Positions 15,136 to 21,773 of a stretch of 29,626 nucleotides of DNA are shown piece by piece. The translations under genes and the position numbers were made by a program. The notes beneath the pieces were generated by a model. It ran no database searches and was not told the DNA's origin. It worked only from the letters and a program-made list of their open reading frames with translations. Positions within the stretch are counted from its first letter, which is position 1; each line of letters opens with the position of its first letter. The DNA lies in the IMG/VR virus record IMGVR_UViG_3300050821_004361, positions 1-29,626 of that record. One strand, written 5' to 3'. This DNA is from a virus.

Positions 15136-15351
15136 ATGACCAGTGACGAGACACCGCCTTGCCCGGCATGCGGCAAGCCACTCGATCCGGTCAACTTCGA
15201 GCGTGACGACCGCAGCATCGTCCTGTGCTTCAACTGCGGGGAGCTGATGGTTTGCCAGGACGGGCAGTTGCGCAGCTATAGCGCGGAAGACTTGATGAAA
15301 GTGCTCAAGCGGAGTGGACTTGCGGGAAACAAAGATGAGCAAGCCAAGTGA
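15136..15351 (+). CDS. Small zinc-ribbon protein
   Basis: 71 aa from MTSDETPPCPACGKPLD, with CPAC and CFNC forming a four-cysteine zinc ribbon and an additional cysteine in GELMVC. The C-terminal part is helical (SAEDLMKVLKRSG). The start is 2 nt after the previous stop with only a weak ribosome site, so it may depend on coupling. Function is unknown. Confidence 0.7.
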   Translation: MTSDETPPCPACGKPLDPVNFERDDRSIVLCFNCGELMVCQDGQLRSYSAEDLMKVLKRSGLAGNKDEQAK

Positions 15352-15526
15352 GATCGAGAAGCTCGACACCAACGGCGGCTACCATTTCATCTGCCGCGAC
15401 TGTGGCTTCGATGTCTATTCGTATGGCGTGAAACCGGAGACACCCGTGTGCGCGACGTGCCTCTGGATCACCGAGTTCGGGGCGGAGATGACCGAAGCGC
15501 AAAAGCAGGTGCTGCGCGACCGATGA
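15335..15526 (+). CDS. Second small zinc-ribbon protein
   Basis: 63 aa from MSKPSEIEKL, overlapping the previous gene by 17 nt. CRDC and CATC form a four-cysteine zinc site around GFDVYSYGVKPETPV. The C-terminus is a short helix (MTEAQKQVLRD). It probably arose in the same small-protein set as its neighbour. Function is unknown. Confidence 0.7.
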   Translation: MSKPSEIEKLDTNGGYHFICRDCGFDVYSYGVKPETPVCATCLWITEFGAEMTEAQKQVLRDR

Positions 15527-15538
15527 AGTTCTTGACCT

Positions 15539-15566
15539 GTGTCTGGCGTGTCTGGTATGTCTGGCT
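15539..15566 (+). repeat. Tandem GTGTCTGG 9-mers before RHH gene
   Basis: GTGTCTGGC, GTGTCTGGT and ATGTCTGGC follow each other without a gap in the 60 bp between two genes. They are a non-coding tandem version of the heptamer dispersed in the window. Confidence 0.7.
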
Positions 15567-15586
15567 TGTTCCACAAGGAGATGAAC

Positions 15587-15850
15587 ATGCCAGCAGATAT
15601 CGATTGGGATGACAGCAGGAAGCCTCTCCCGCGCTACAGGACGTTTCATTGGCTTCGAGCAGGGCAGGAAACGCGGATTGTGTCGGTGCGCATGCCGGTC
15701 ACAGTCACTGTCGAACTGACCGATCAGGCGCAGCGGGAGGGGATTACCGTCACTTGGCTTGTAAACAGAGCCATAAACTTTGAGCTGGATCGGCTTAAAG
15801 CGCTCGGACCTGCCCCTTCAGCCGACGAGCTGGAGCACGGGCGCATCTGA
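15587..15850 (+). CDS. Ribbon-helix-helix (CopG/Arc-like) protein
   Basis: 87 aa. The segment RIVSVRMPVTVTVELTDQAQ, then GITVTWLVNRAINFEL, has the strand-helix-helix pattern of RHH DNA-binding proteins. AAGGAG 6 nt upstream fixes the start at 15587. It is the last gene of the rightward block, directly before the terminator and the repeat-rich segment at 15.9-16.5 kb. It could bind those repeats or the tandem 9-mers just upstream of its own gene. Confidence 0.7.
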   Translation: MPADIDWDDSRKPLPRYRTFHWLRAGQETRIVSVRMPVTVTVELTDQAQREGITVTWLVNRAINFELDRLKALGPAPSADELEHGRI

Positions 15851-15876
15851 ACTCCCCTGCGCGGACGCTAAGAAAG

Positions 15877-15912
15877 GCCGGAATATTCTCGAATCGCGAA
15901 TATTCCGGCTTT
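15877..15912 (+). terminator. Strong rho-independent terminator
   Basis: GCCGGAATATTC (15877-15888) and GAATATTCCGGC (15898-15909) form a perfect 12-bp stem with a 9-nt loop, followed by TTT and a T-rich stretch. It closes the repressor-integrase-RHH operon. Confidence 0.85.
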
Positions 15913-16131
15913 GTCATCTTTTGTCCCGAAGGTTTAAAAAGACTTTATCCATCAATCTTTTGCTAACACCCTCCTTCTTATTATTACATATATTCGCATT
16001 TCACATATCATATCATTAGAGGTACATATATATCAATGGAGAAAGAAGACAAACACAGTGTACTATTCATGTATTACATAGACGTTGATATAGACGTTGT
16101 GGTCGGATAGAACTTGGAGGGGGGGGGGGAT

Positions 16132-16230
16132 GCGAAGAACGCGAATATCCCTTGATTTCCTTGAGCTTTTTGCCCCGGAAATGCGAAGGGATTGCGAAGG
16201 TCGTTGCGAAGGTCGACCGGATTTGCGAAG
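16132..16230 (+). repeat. GCGAAG iteron-like repeats
   Basis: GCGAAG starts at 16132, 16183, 16194, 16206 and 16225. The middle copies extend to TGCGAAGG, and two read TTGCGAAGGTCG. The 11-12 bp phasing of three copies would place bound proteins on one helix face. Confidence 0.6.
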
Positions 16231-16373
16231 ACTGTTTCTGCCCCTGTTATCAATGGCTTATGCCACAGCGGGGTTCTTCTGAGGTAGGGGTCGCACGGGC
16301 TGGGGTTTGTGTCAAGGGGATCGTCGACACCGACCGACACGGTTTGATTTCGGTTTGATTTCAATGGCTTATT

Positions 16374-16462
16374 CCCGGGGCCACTTTTTCCTATAAGGCA
16401 AATCCGTTTGGATCGGGAGGATTCGGCTGGGCCGCGCCCGGGGCCACTTTTCCCTCTAAGGC
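16374..16462 (+). repeat. 26-bp direct repeat pair
   Basis: The segments 16374-16399 and 16437-16462 share CCCGGGGCCACTTTT and end in TAAGGC, with two mismatches in 26 bp and a 63-bp period. Each contains a CTATAAGG or CTCTAAGG element. They could be protein-binding or promoter repeats. Confidence 0.6.
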
Positions 16463-16540
16463 GTTGATATTCGGCCTGTTAAGCCCGCCCAGACACGGGA
16501 GGGGCGTCGGAGGCGTCGAGGGCGCGCCCGCGCGCCAAAG

Positions 16541-16630
16541 CCCCTAGGAAGCCCGCCCACGCCCGTTCACGGGCGAGCCGCTATCCATGAGGCCGAAAAC
16601 TGAAACGCCTGTCCTGGGGCTTCCTAGGGG
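16541..16630. repeat. 14-bp inverted repeat enclosing a small hairpin
   Basis: CCCCTAGGAAGCCC (16541-16554) and GGGCTTCCTAGGGG (16617-16630) are perfect inverse complements. Inside lies GCCCGT-TC-ACGGGC (16561-16574). It may be a structured RNA element or a remnant of a mobile element. There is no coding sign. Confidence 0.55.
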
Positions 16631-16650
16631 CTTCCAGAGCCCGAACGAAA

Positions 16651-16676
16651 AACGCCCCGCACTAGGGCGGGGCGTT
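16651..16676. terminator. Terminator at end of AAA+/VWA operon
   Basis: AACGCCCCGC (16651-16660) and GCGGGGCGTT (16667-16676) form a perfect 10-bp stem with a 6-nt loop. It is preceded by AAAA and followed by TTTG-type sequence, so it can act in both directions. It lies 22 bp past the stop of the leftward membrane gene. Confidence 0.8.
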
Positions 16677-16698
16677 TGGGGGCGGGCGTTTGGGGCTT

Positions 16699-16881
16699 TC
16701 AATCGCGGCGGATGCGTTGCGCTGCCTTCCAGCGATCTAGCCAATGTTTGGGCTCGGGCTCGGGCTCGGGCGGCGGGCGCTCGCGCGCCGCGTTTCGTCG
16801 GTTTTCGTTTTTGACAGCGCCATAGAAAACGAGGGCCGCCGCTAGAACCGTTAGAACTCCGATTAGAACTCCGATTAGCAT
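16699..16881 (-). CDS. Small single-pass membrane protein
   Basis: 60 aa. An N-terminal hydrophobic segment (MLIGVLIGVLTVLAAALVFY) is followed by a basic patch and a Pro/Glu-rich stretch (PPPEPEPEP). GGGAGGAACAAA before the ATG is an excellent ribosome site. It is the last gene of the AAA+/VWA operon, 14 bp after the VWA gene. It could anchor or regulate that complex at the membrane, but no family is recognised. Confidence 0.75.
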   Translation of the reverse strand: MLIGVLIGVLTVLAAALVFYGAVKNENRRNAARERPPPEPEPEPKHWLDRWKAAQRIRRD

Positions 16882-16894
16882 TTTGTTCCTCCCT

Positions 16895-18859
16895 TCACGC
16901 CACGCGCGGCGCGCCCGCGTCGAGCGCCTTCACCAGTTCAGACAATCCCACTGCCGAGAGCTGTGAGCAATCGCGAACCATGACGGCGCGCCCGTTGAAC
17001 GTATGGGCGAGATTGTGCGTCAAGAGCCCAATGCCGACAATCTCGACGCCGCGCGTCGTGTACCAAGTGCACAAAGCCGCGTTGGCTTCCGCCGGAAAAC
17101 TGTCATCGCCATCGGTCAACACCAGCAAGATACGGCGTGAGACGCCGCCAACTTGCAGCAATCGTTCGGCGCACATTTTCATTGCTGGCAGCATGCTCGT
17201 ACCGCCCGCAGTCTGCATGCCCGCCACGGCGCGGCGCGTGTCGTTAGCCCATGCTTTCGCGAATGGCTTGGGCGTCCACAAGTGATTGTGGTCAAAAGCC
17301 GTGATCTCAAACTTGACGCCCGCCGCTTTCAACGCATCGCCCATATGCAGCGCCATCGCTTTGGCTGCGCTCAAACGATAGCCCTTCATCGAGCCCGACA
17401 CGTCAAGCAAGAGCCCGACCGCAGCCTCGCGCCCTTCGTCCTCGACGCGTCGGCGAAACACGTTTTCTGAGCCCGACATGATGCCCGACAGGTTGCGCAG
17501 GTCGAGACGCCCCGACACTTGCCGGCGCTCGACGCCTACGCGTTCCGGCGATTTGACCGCCGCCGTTAGGTGACGGCGCAGCTTGGCCGGCGAAGCAATC
17601 GCCGCGCTCGCGCGCTTGGGATCGCCGCCCCGGTCAAGCAGCGCTTCTTTGTGCGGCGCGGCGTTTAGAACTGTCGCGGCGTGCGCGGCGTTCGCTCGCA
17701 CGGTCGAAAGATGTTGCTTTGCCTCGCGCGCCGCGTCTTGCGCCAAGTCATCTAGGTTCGCCTCGGCATAGGTTTGCGTCGCATCGGTCAGGTCTTCCAC
17801 GGGTGCGGGCGGTTCTTCCATCGCCACTTGTCCGCCGCGCCCGCCCGCGCCGGTCGCGCCTTCGCTCTTGGCTTCGCTCTTCTCGCCCTCGCCCTCGGGC
17901 GCGTCCTCGCCCTTGGGCATGTCCTCGCCTTTGGGCTTGTCTTCGCCCTCAGACGCGCCCGGAGCGCCCTTGGGCTTGTCCTCGGGCTCGACGCCCTCGG
18001 GCTTGTCCTCGGGCTTCTGGGGGGCTTCCTGCGCCCTTGGCGCGCCCGCGCCGTCCTCGGGCTCTTCTTCGACTATCTCACGCTCGCGCGGTGGGAGGGG
18101 TTCGCCCGCGCCCTCGCCCGCGCCTTCGGATGGCTCGGGCTTCGCCTTGGGCGCGGGCTTGGGCTCGGGCTTTTCCTTGGGCAACGCCGCAGCCATTGCT
18201 TTCAACTCGCGCGCCAACGCCAGCACGTCGCCAGTCGAGCCCAACGCGTCAAACCGTGCCAGCGCATGGTCGAACAAGGGCAACCATTGGGGCTTGACGC
18301 GCGCTCGCCAGTCGCTCGGAAATGTCGAGTGATAGCCCAACTTTTCCGAGAAAATTGCCATGTTGAGCACAAACGAAAATTGCTCGGGCGCGTCGAGCGT
18401 GAAACCCGGCGCGTTCAACGCTCGCGCGATAATGTGCGCGTTGAGCGCTTCCAACAGCCGGCGCGCTTCGCTCACTTGCACTAGATCGCCGCGTGTCGCG
18501 CGGGCTTCAATGCGATTGTCCTCTAGAGCGTTCACAAGCCCTTTGAGCCCGTCGACGCGTGACTGCGTTATCGCGTTCCAATCAGTCCACAGTGCATGCA
18601 AGAGTTCATGCACCGTGTATGCCGCGACCAAGTCTGCTTTCCAACGCGGTAGGCGCACGTCGAGCGGAAACGAGGGCATGCACAGCGTAAACGATGGCGG
18701 TTGCCATGCGTTGCCTTCGTCGCACGCGATTGCCGCCGTGCCAGGATACGGGCGAATTGTCCATTTCGCCCGGGCGTCACCGCCGTTGGCGACGTACAAG
18801 CGCAGACATGTCTCGCGCGCCGCGTGATAGAGTTCCATCGGTAGAACCATCTTAGCCAT
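16895..18859 (-). CDS. CobT-like protein: HExxH zincin-like domain plus VWA domain
   Basis: 654 aa. The N-terminal ~220 residues contain HELLH at 84-88 and NALEDNRIE at 110-118, the HExxH plus downstream Glu pattern of zinc metallopeptidase-like domains seen in some VWA proteins. Residues about 230-380 are a low-complexity E/K/P/G-rich linker. The C-terminal VWA domain (from about 480) has a complete MIDAS: DVSGS at 486-490, GGTS (T554) and LTDGD (D583). CobT/CoxE-type VWA proteins work with MoxR-type AAA+ ATPases, and one is encoded upstream. Known partners act in metal insertion or remodelling of protein complexes, and the target here is unknown. The start at 18859 has AAGGA about 8 nt upstream. 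The earlier in-frame start at 18937 lies in the preceding gene. Confidence 0.85.
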   Translation of the reverse strand: MAKMVLPMELYHAARETCLRLYVANGGDARAKWTIRPYPGTAAIACDEGNAWQPPSFTLCMPSFPLDVRLPRWKADLVAAYTVHELLHALWTDWNAITQSRVDGLKGLVNALEDNRIEARATRGDLVQVSEARRLLEALNAHIIARALNAPGFTLDAPEQFSFVLNMAIFSEKLGYHSTFPSDWRARVKPQWLPLFDHALARFDALGSTGDVLALARELKAMAAALPKEKPEPKPAPKAKPEPSEGAGEGAGEPLPPREREIVEEEPEDGAGAPRAQEAPQKPEDKPEGVEPEDKPKGAPGASEGEDKPKGEDMPKGEDAPEGEGEKSEAKSEGATGAGGRGGQVAMEEPPAPVEDLTDATQTYAEANLDDLAQDAAREAKQHLSTVRANAAHAATVLNAAPHKEALLDRGGDPKRASAAIASPAKLRRHLTAAVKSPERVGVERRQVSGRLDLRNLSGIMSGSENVFRRRVEDEGREAAVGLLLDVSGSMKGYRLSAAKAMALHMGDALKAAGVKFEITAFDHNHLWTPKPFAKAWANDTRRAVAGMQTAGGTSMLPAMKMCAERLLQVGGVSRRILLVLTDGDDSFPAEANAALCTWYTTRGVEIVGIGLLTHNLAHTFNGRAVMVRDCSQLSAVGLSELVKALDAGAPRVA

Positions 18860-18861
18860 TT

Positions 18862-19083
18862 TCAGTTTCCTTCGCTCATATATTGATCTTGCGGCGTTGC
18901 GATTTGCATTCCGCTTGCTTGAAATTCTCCGCACCAAAAGTAAGCGCCGGTGACGGGACTAACGCGCCCCGAGCGCCCTTGTGGTTCGTAGGCGTGCGCA
19001 GGAGGGAAGCGGCGGCATTCGCCTAGTCCCGGCCCTGCGACTTGATGCACCCAAAAGCGGCATCGATTGCATGTTTGTTTCAT
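18862..19083 (-). CDS. Small cysteine-rich protein
   Basis: 73 aa beginning MKQTCNRCRFWVHQVAG. The pattern C-x2-C-x2-W, then GLGECRRFPP and YFWCGEF, is found in small phage and bacterial proteins of unknown role that probably bind zinc or an iron-sulphur cluster. GGAC lies 9 nt upstream of the ATG. The gene ends just 3 nt before the VWA gene, so the two are surely co-transcribed. Confidence 0.75.
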   Translation of the reverse strand: MKQTCNRCRFWVHQVAGPGLGECRRFPPAHAYEPQGRSGRVSPVTGAYFWCGEFQASGMQIATPQDQYMSEGN

Positions 19084-19111
19084 TGTCGTTTAGTCCTCAG
19101 TTGTCAGTTGC

Positions 19112-19147
19112 AAAACAAGACACGGGCGCGGCGTCGAGCCGCGCCCG
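19112..19147 (-). terminator. Terminator after the AAA+ gene, GTGTCTTGTTTT tail
   Basis: On the minus strand CGGGCGCGGC-TCGAC-GCCGCGCCCG (19123-19147 on plus) is followed by TGTCTTGTTTTG. The tail copies the one at 8124-8134. It lies between the AAA+ stop and the next small gene and could lower downstream transcription. Confidence 0.7.
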
Positions 19148-19156
19148 TCGAGCGCA

Positions 19157-20764
19157 TCACAGCGTGTCGTTATCGTCGGGGAAACGAAGCCCTGCCGCGC
19201 TCACTGCGCCTTGCGCGTGCGCGTCGGGCGCGTTGGGATCAATCGTCCCGCGCGCTATGCCGTCAATCGTCGCATGCTGCGAGCGCAACGACGTTCCTTC
19301 CAACGCTATGATTGTCTCGCGGTCCTCGGGCGAAGCGCTGGCGACGATGCAAGACTGAAACGCTTTGGCGCTCGACACGCCAACGCGCACCGCCTTTGCC
19401 CAACAGAGCAAGCGCCTAGGCGTCAAACCCATTGTGAGCCTGCCAGCGTCGGCATTGTTGCGCGTCAAGCTGGCGTATTCGACCATCAGACGCGCGCATT
19501 CCGCATGCACGCCGGTATGGTTCGCTAGCATGGCGATTTCGCTTGACGCCGGAAGAAACGAGAACTCGACGCGAAAGGCGAACCGATCCATAAACGCCAC
19601 GTTGACCGGCGCAGTGTCGACATAGCGCCCGCTATCGTCGCCAGAGCCCGCCGTATTGTCGCACGCGACGATAAACACGCCGTCTGCGGCGCGCACCACT
19701 TCGCCTGTTGGAAGGTGAATTTCCCGCGTGTCGAGCGCCGTCATGAACACTGCGAGCGAGCCCGAACGCAATAGCGTTGGCTCGTCAATCAGGATGACGC
19801 AATGCGGAATGCGAAAGGCCCTAGTTAACTTCCCGTCACGCCATTCCATGCCGCCACCCCGGCGCGGCATTTCTTGCCCGATGATTTCTTGCGGCTCGGT
19901 CGTGCGATCAATCGGAATGCGCACAAACGGGCGGCCCAAGCGCGCGGCGTACTGGCGAACCCCCTCGGTCTTGCCCGTGCCAGCGTGCCCATACGCCCAT
20001 GCGTTCATTCCCGTCACGTCGGCGGCCCCGAGCTGCGCCAACGCCTCGACGTTCCAGACGTAGGCCGGATCAATCGCGGGCGCTTCTGCGTAGTCGCAGA
20101 CGTGCACGAACACGTTTTCCCATGCATAGCGATACGCGTTGGGCGCGTCGCTGCGGTTCATGCCAAATGCTTTGAAAAGCGCGCTTTTGCGCAGGACGTT
20201 GACGACGGGCGCGGCGCTCGACGCGACGCCGTCAATGTCGACATGTTTCACGACAGTCTTGACGACAGTGCGCGGGCCTTTCGTCGCAGCTTCGACAAAC
20301 GGTCGCAACAGTCCCGGCATCATCTGCGCAAGGTGCGGCGTCATATGCGCACTAGCGGGCGCGAGCGCTTCGGCAATCAATGCTTCTGCGTCTTTCCCTT
20401 CGAAGCCTTCGAAGCCCTCGCCTTCGTTGTCGAGCGCTTCGACGGGCGGCGCGGCGGGCGCGTCGAGCGTCGCGGGCGTTTCGTTATCCATTTCGTCACT
20501 TTCCTCATCGTTGGCGTCAAAGGTCGCGGTCAGGTTCGCCGGATTGACTGCGGGCTGCGAAAAGAAGCTGACGAACGCTGCGTTCAGATCAAAGCCCAAG
20601 TCATCGCAAGCTTGGCGTATGTCTTCGCCGGTTATGGTCGAAGATCGCTTCGTCCATCCCTTCACCGCCATGTAGCGCGCCCAACCGGGATGCGCCTTCA
20701 GTTCACTCAAGACATGCGGGCGAAACGCGCGGCCTAGTTTTATGTGGTCAAATTTTGTTGTCAT
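19157..20764 (-). CDS. MoxR/CobS-like AAA+ ATPase
   Basis: 535 aa. The AAA+ core begins near residue 250: Walker A GHAGTGKT (259-266), a pre-Walker B stretch, Walker B VILIDEP (323-329), then sensor-1-like FIVACDNT and the arginine-rich FMDRFAFRVEF. This layout, with IDRTTEPQEIIGQ after the P-loop, is that of the CobS/MoxR clade. The N-terminal 250 residues include a small helical domain (ITGEDIRQACDDLGFDL) and an acidic low-complexity region. Such ATPases pair with VWA proteins, and the VWA gene lies one gene downstream. No strong ribosome site precedes the ATG. Confidence 0.88.
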   Translation of the reverse strand: MTTKFDHIKLGRAFRPHVLSELKAHPGWARYMAVKGWTKRSSTITGEDIRQACDDLGFDLNAAFVSFFSQPAVNPANLTATFDANDEESDEMDNETPATLDAPAAPPVEALDNEGEGFEGFEGKDAEALIAEALAPASAHMTPHLAQMMPGLLRPFVEAATKGPRTVVKTVVKHVDIDGVASSAAPVVNVLRKSALFKAFGMNRSDAPNAYRYAWENVFVHVCDYAEAPAIDPAYVWNVEALAQLGAADVTGMNAWAYGHAGTGKTEGVRQYAARLGRPFVRIPIDRTTEPQEIIGQEMPRRGGGMEWRDGKLTRAFRIPHCVILIDEPTLLRSGSLAVFMTALDTREIHLPTGEVVRAADGVFIVACDNTAGSGDDSGRYVDTAPVNVAFMDRFAFRVEFSFLPASSEIAMLANHTGVHAECARLMVEYASLTRNNADAGRLTMGLTPRRLLCWAKAVRVGVSSAKAFQSCIVASASPEDRETIIALEGTSLRSQHATIDGIARGTIDPNAPDAHAQGAVSAAGLRFPDDNDTL

Positions 20765-20798
20765 TTCGGGTAGGTCTCTCGATTGTCGTAATCGGGCA

Positions 20799-20850
20799 AA
20801 AGCGCCCGCACATGCCCGGGCAATCCTGCCCGGGCATGAACTGGCGCTTT
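20799..20850. terminator. Long hairpin, bidirectional terminator
   Basis: CATGCCCGGGCA (20811-20822), ATCC, then TGCCCGGGCATG (20827-20838) form a perfect 12-bp stem. Outside it AAAAGCGCC and GGCGCTTTT pair again, leaving T-runs on both strands. It lies between the tiny leftward genes and the AAA+ gene. Confidence 0.8.
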
Positions 20851-20988
20851 TCAGTTGAGGATGTCAGCGAGTTGCAGAAGCTCGATCAATCGGCGCGCCC
20901 ATATCCTCGCGTCGTGATCTTTTCCGCAGCATTTGTAGGCGATGGCTTTTGCCAGGGCTTGCGCGACTGCGCTTCGATCAATCGTCAT
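20851..20988 (-). CDS. Tiny hypothetical protein, 45 aa
   Basis: Begins MTIDRSAVAQALAKAIAYKCC and ends RRLIELLQLADILN. The ATG overlaps the previous stop as ATGA. It is helical and basic, with two adjacent cysteines. Its first residues resemble those of the gene upstream (MTTIDRNA). No family is recognised. Confidence 0.55.
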   Translation of the reverse strand: MTIDRSAVAQALAKAIAYKCCGKDHDARIWARRLIELLQLADILN

Positions 20989-21101
20989 TTTGCCAGCACC
21001 AAAGCGACGAAAGCGCCCCACCACATGATGTTGCCTACGACTACGAAAACCAACATCATAATGTCGTTTGTCGTTATTGCGTTTCGATCTATCGTTGTCA
21101 T
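20985..21101 (-). CDS. Tiny membrane protein, 38 aa
   Basis: Begins MTTIDRNAITTND and continues as one hydrophobic span (IMMLVFVVVGNIMWWGAFVALVLA). The start context, TACCTGAAATGACAAC, nearly repeats that of the AAA+ gene (TACCCGAAATGACAAC), which supports it as a translated gene of the same operon. No clear Shine-Dalgarno lies at normal spacing. Confidence 0.5.
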   Translation of the reverse strand: MTTIDRNAITTNDIMMLVFVVVGNIMWWGAFVALVLAK

Positions 21102-21241
21102 TTCAGGTACTTAGCCTCATTTCAGCCAGACGACGTGTCTGGCGTGCCAACTATGTACCAGACACAATCAGACAAAGCAAACACTTTCATACAATATCAG
21201 CAGGCTTTTCCGATGATTTTTCGCGTGCTATCACGCCCGAC

Positions 21242-21541
21242 ATGTCAGACACGCAATTCAGCGCCCTCGACTGGCGGCCTTCGTCTAAACGGGCGAGCTA
21301 TCCGCGCGTCCGATCCTGGGGCGGGCAGAAGCAAGCGCCCGCCGCGTTCCTCGCAGCTGCGCGCCTATCGGGCTTCGCCTCGGGCAAACATCGGCGCTGC
21401 GATCATTGCACGCGTTGGGCGCTCAAGGGGCTAGGCGTGTGTCGCTGGCACGGTGGAGCAACCCATGCATCGAAGGGCCGCCCCTACGTCAGAACCGCCC
21501 GCACAATCGCGCTCACGGCGTCACAGCCCGCAGACGATTGA
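21242..21541 (+). CDS. HGG-motif zinc protein, terminase-associated type
   Basis: 99 aa. The C-terminal half has CDHCTRWALKGLGVCRWHGG, a Cys3-His zinc-binding pattern ending in the HGG motif found in small phage proteins that often lie near terminase genes. The N-terminus is basic (SKRASYPRVRS). The ATG at 21242 begins MSDTQFSALDW. An upstream in-frame start would add a non-typical leader. It overlaps or abuts the next gene, suggesting a two-gene unit. Confidence 0.72.
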   Translation: MSDTQFSALDWRPSSKRASYPRVRSWGGQKQAPAAFLAAARLSGFASGKHRRCDHCTRWALKGLGVCRWHGGATHASKGRPYVRTARTIALTASQPADD

Positions 21542-21773
21542 GACGGGCGCAGACACGCCAGACACGGTGGCGCTCGCCAAATCAACTTTGCAAGCGATAT
21601 GTCGAGACGAAAAAAGCCCTGCTGCGGCGCGTGCTCAAGCCGCGCGCACACTTTTGGAACTCGCCGGCGCGCTCAAAAACACGACCGCAGACACGGCGCG
21701 AAAAACCGCGCCGGAACTCACGCTGGAAGAGCTTGACGCACGGCTCGCAGCGCTGGCGCATGACGGCGCGTGA
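21465..21773 (+). CDS. Possible terminase small subunit
   Basis: About 102 aa. The C-terminal 70 residues are helical (TVALAKSTLQAICRDEKSPAAARAQAARTLLELAG) and end in LTLEELDARLAALAHDG, a pattern I associate with small terminase-like proteins of alphaproteobacterial phages. The start is uncertain. The ATG at 21465 has GGAG 6 nt upstream but lies inside the previous gene, while a later GTG near 21568 would give only the helical part. TerL lies about 6.5 kb away, so the pairing is tentative. Confidence 0.5.
   Translation: MHRRAAPTSEPPAQSRSRRHSPQTIETGADTPDTVALAKSTLQAICRDEKSPAAARAQAARTLLELAGALKNTTADTARKTAPELTLEELDARLAALAHDGA

Larger units (their letters stand above)
15935..16462. other. AT-rich, iteron-bearing segment; candidate origin/control region
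   Basis: No convincing gene lies between 15851 and 16698. From 15935 to 16080 the DNA is strikingly AT-rich in a GC-rich genome (for example TTATTATTACATATATTC). A G-run follows near 16120-16129, then five GCGAAG units between 16132 and 16230, three of them 11-12 bp apart. Two 26-bp near-identical repeats follow at 16374 and 16437. An AT-rich unwinding stretch beside iterons is the usual plan of a theta origin, but no initiator gene is adjacent, so this remains a hypothesis. Promoters for the flanking operons are an alternative. Confidence 0.45.

Noticed and set aside
16130-16282. Short rightward frame after the G-run (50 codons)
   Set aside because: The G-run mimics a ribosome site, but the peptide is made mainly of iteron translations (RRDCEGRCEGR).
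16074-16364. Leftward 96-codon frame in the repeat-rich gap
   Set aside because: It crosses the iterons and AT-rich DNA, has no ribosome site and no recognisable protein pattern.
16374-16462. Remnant ends of an IS21-type element
   Set aside because: The GGCCACTTTT core is reminiscent of such ends, but no transposase or target duplication is present.
17719-18484. Rightward Arg/Pro/Leu-rich frames opposite the VWA linker
   Set aside because: They are produced by the E/K/P low-complexity linker of the leftward gene.
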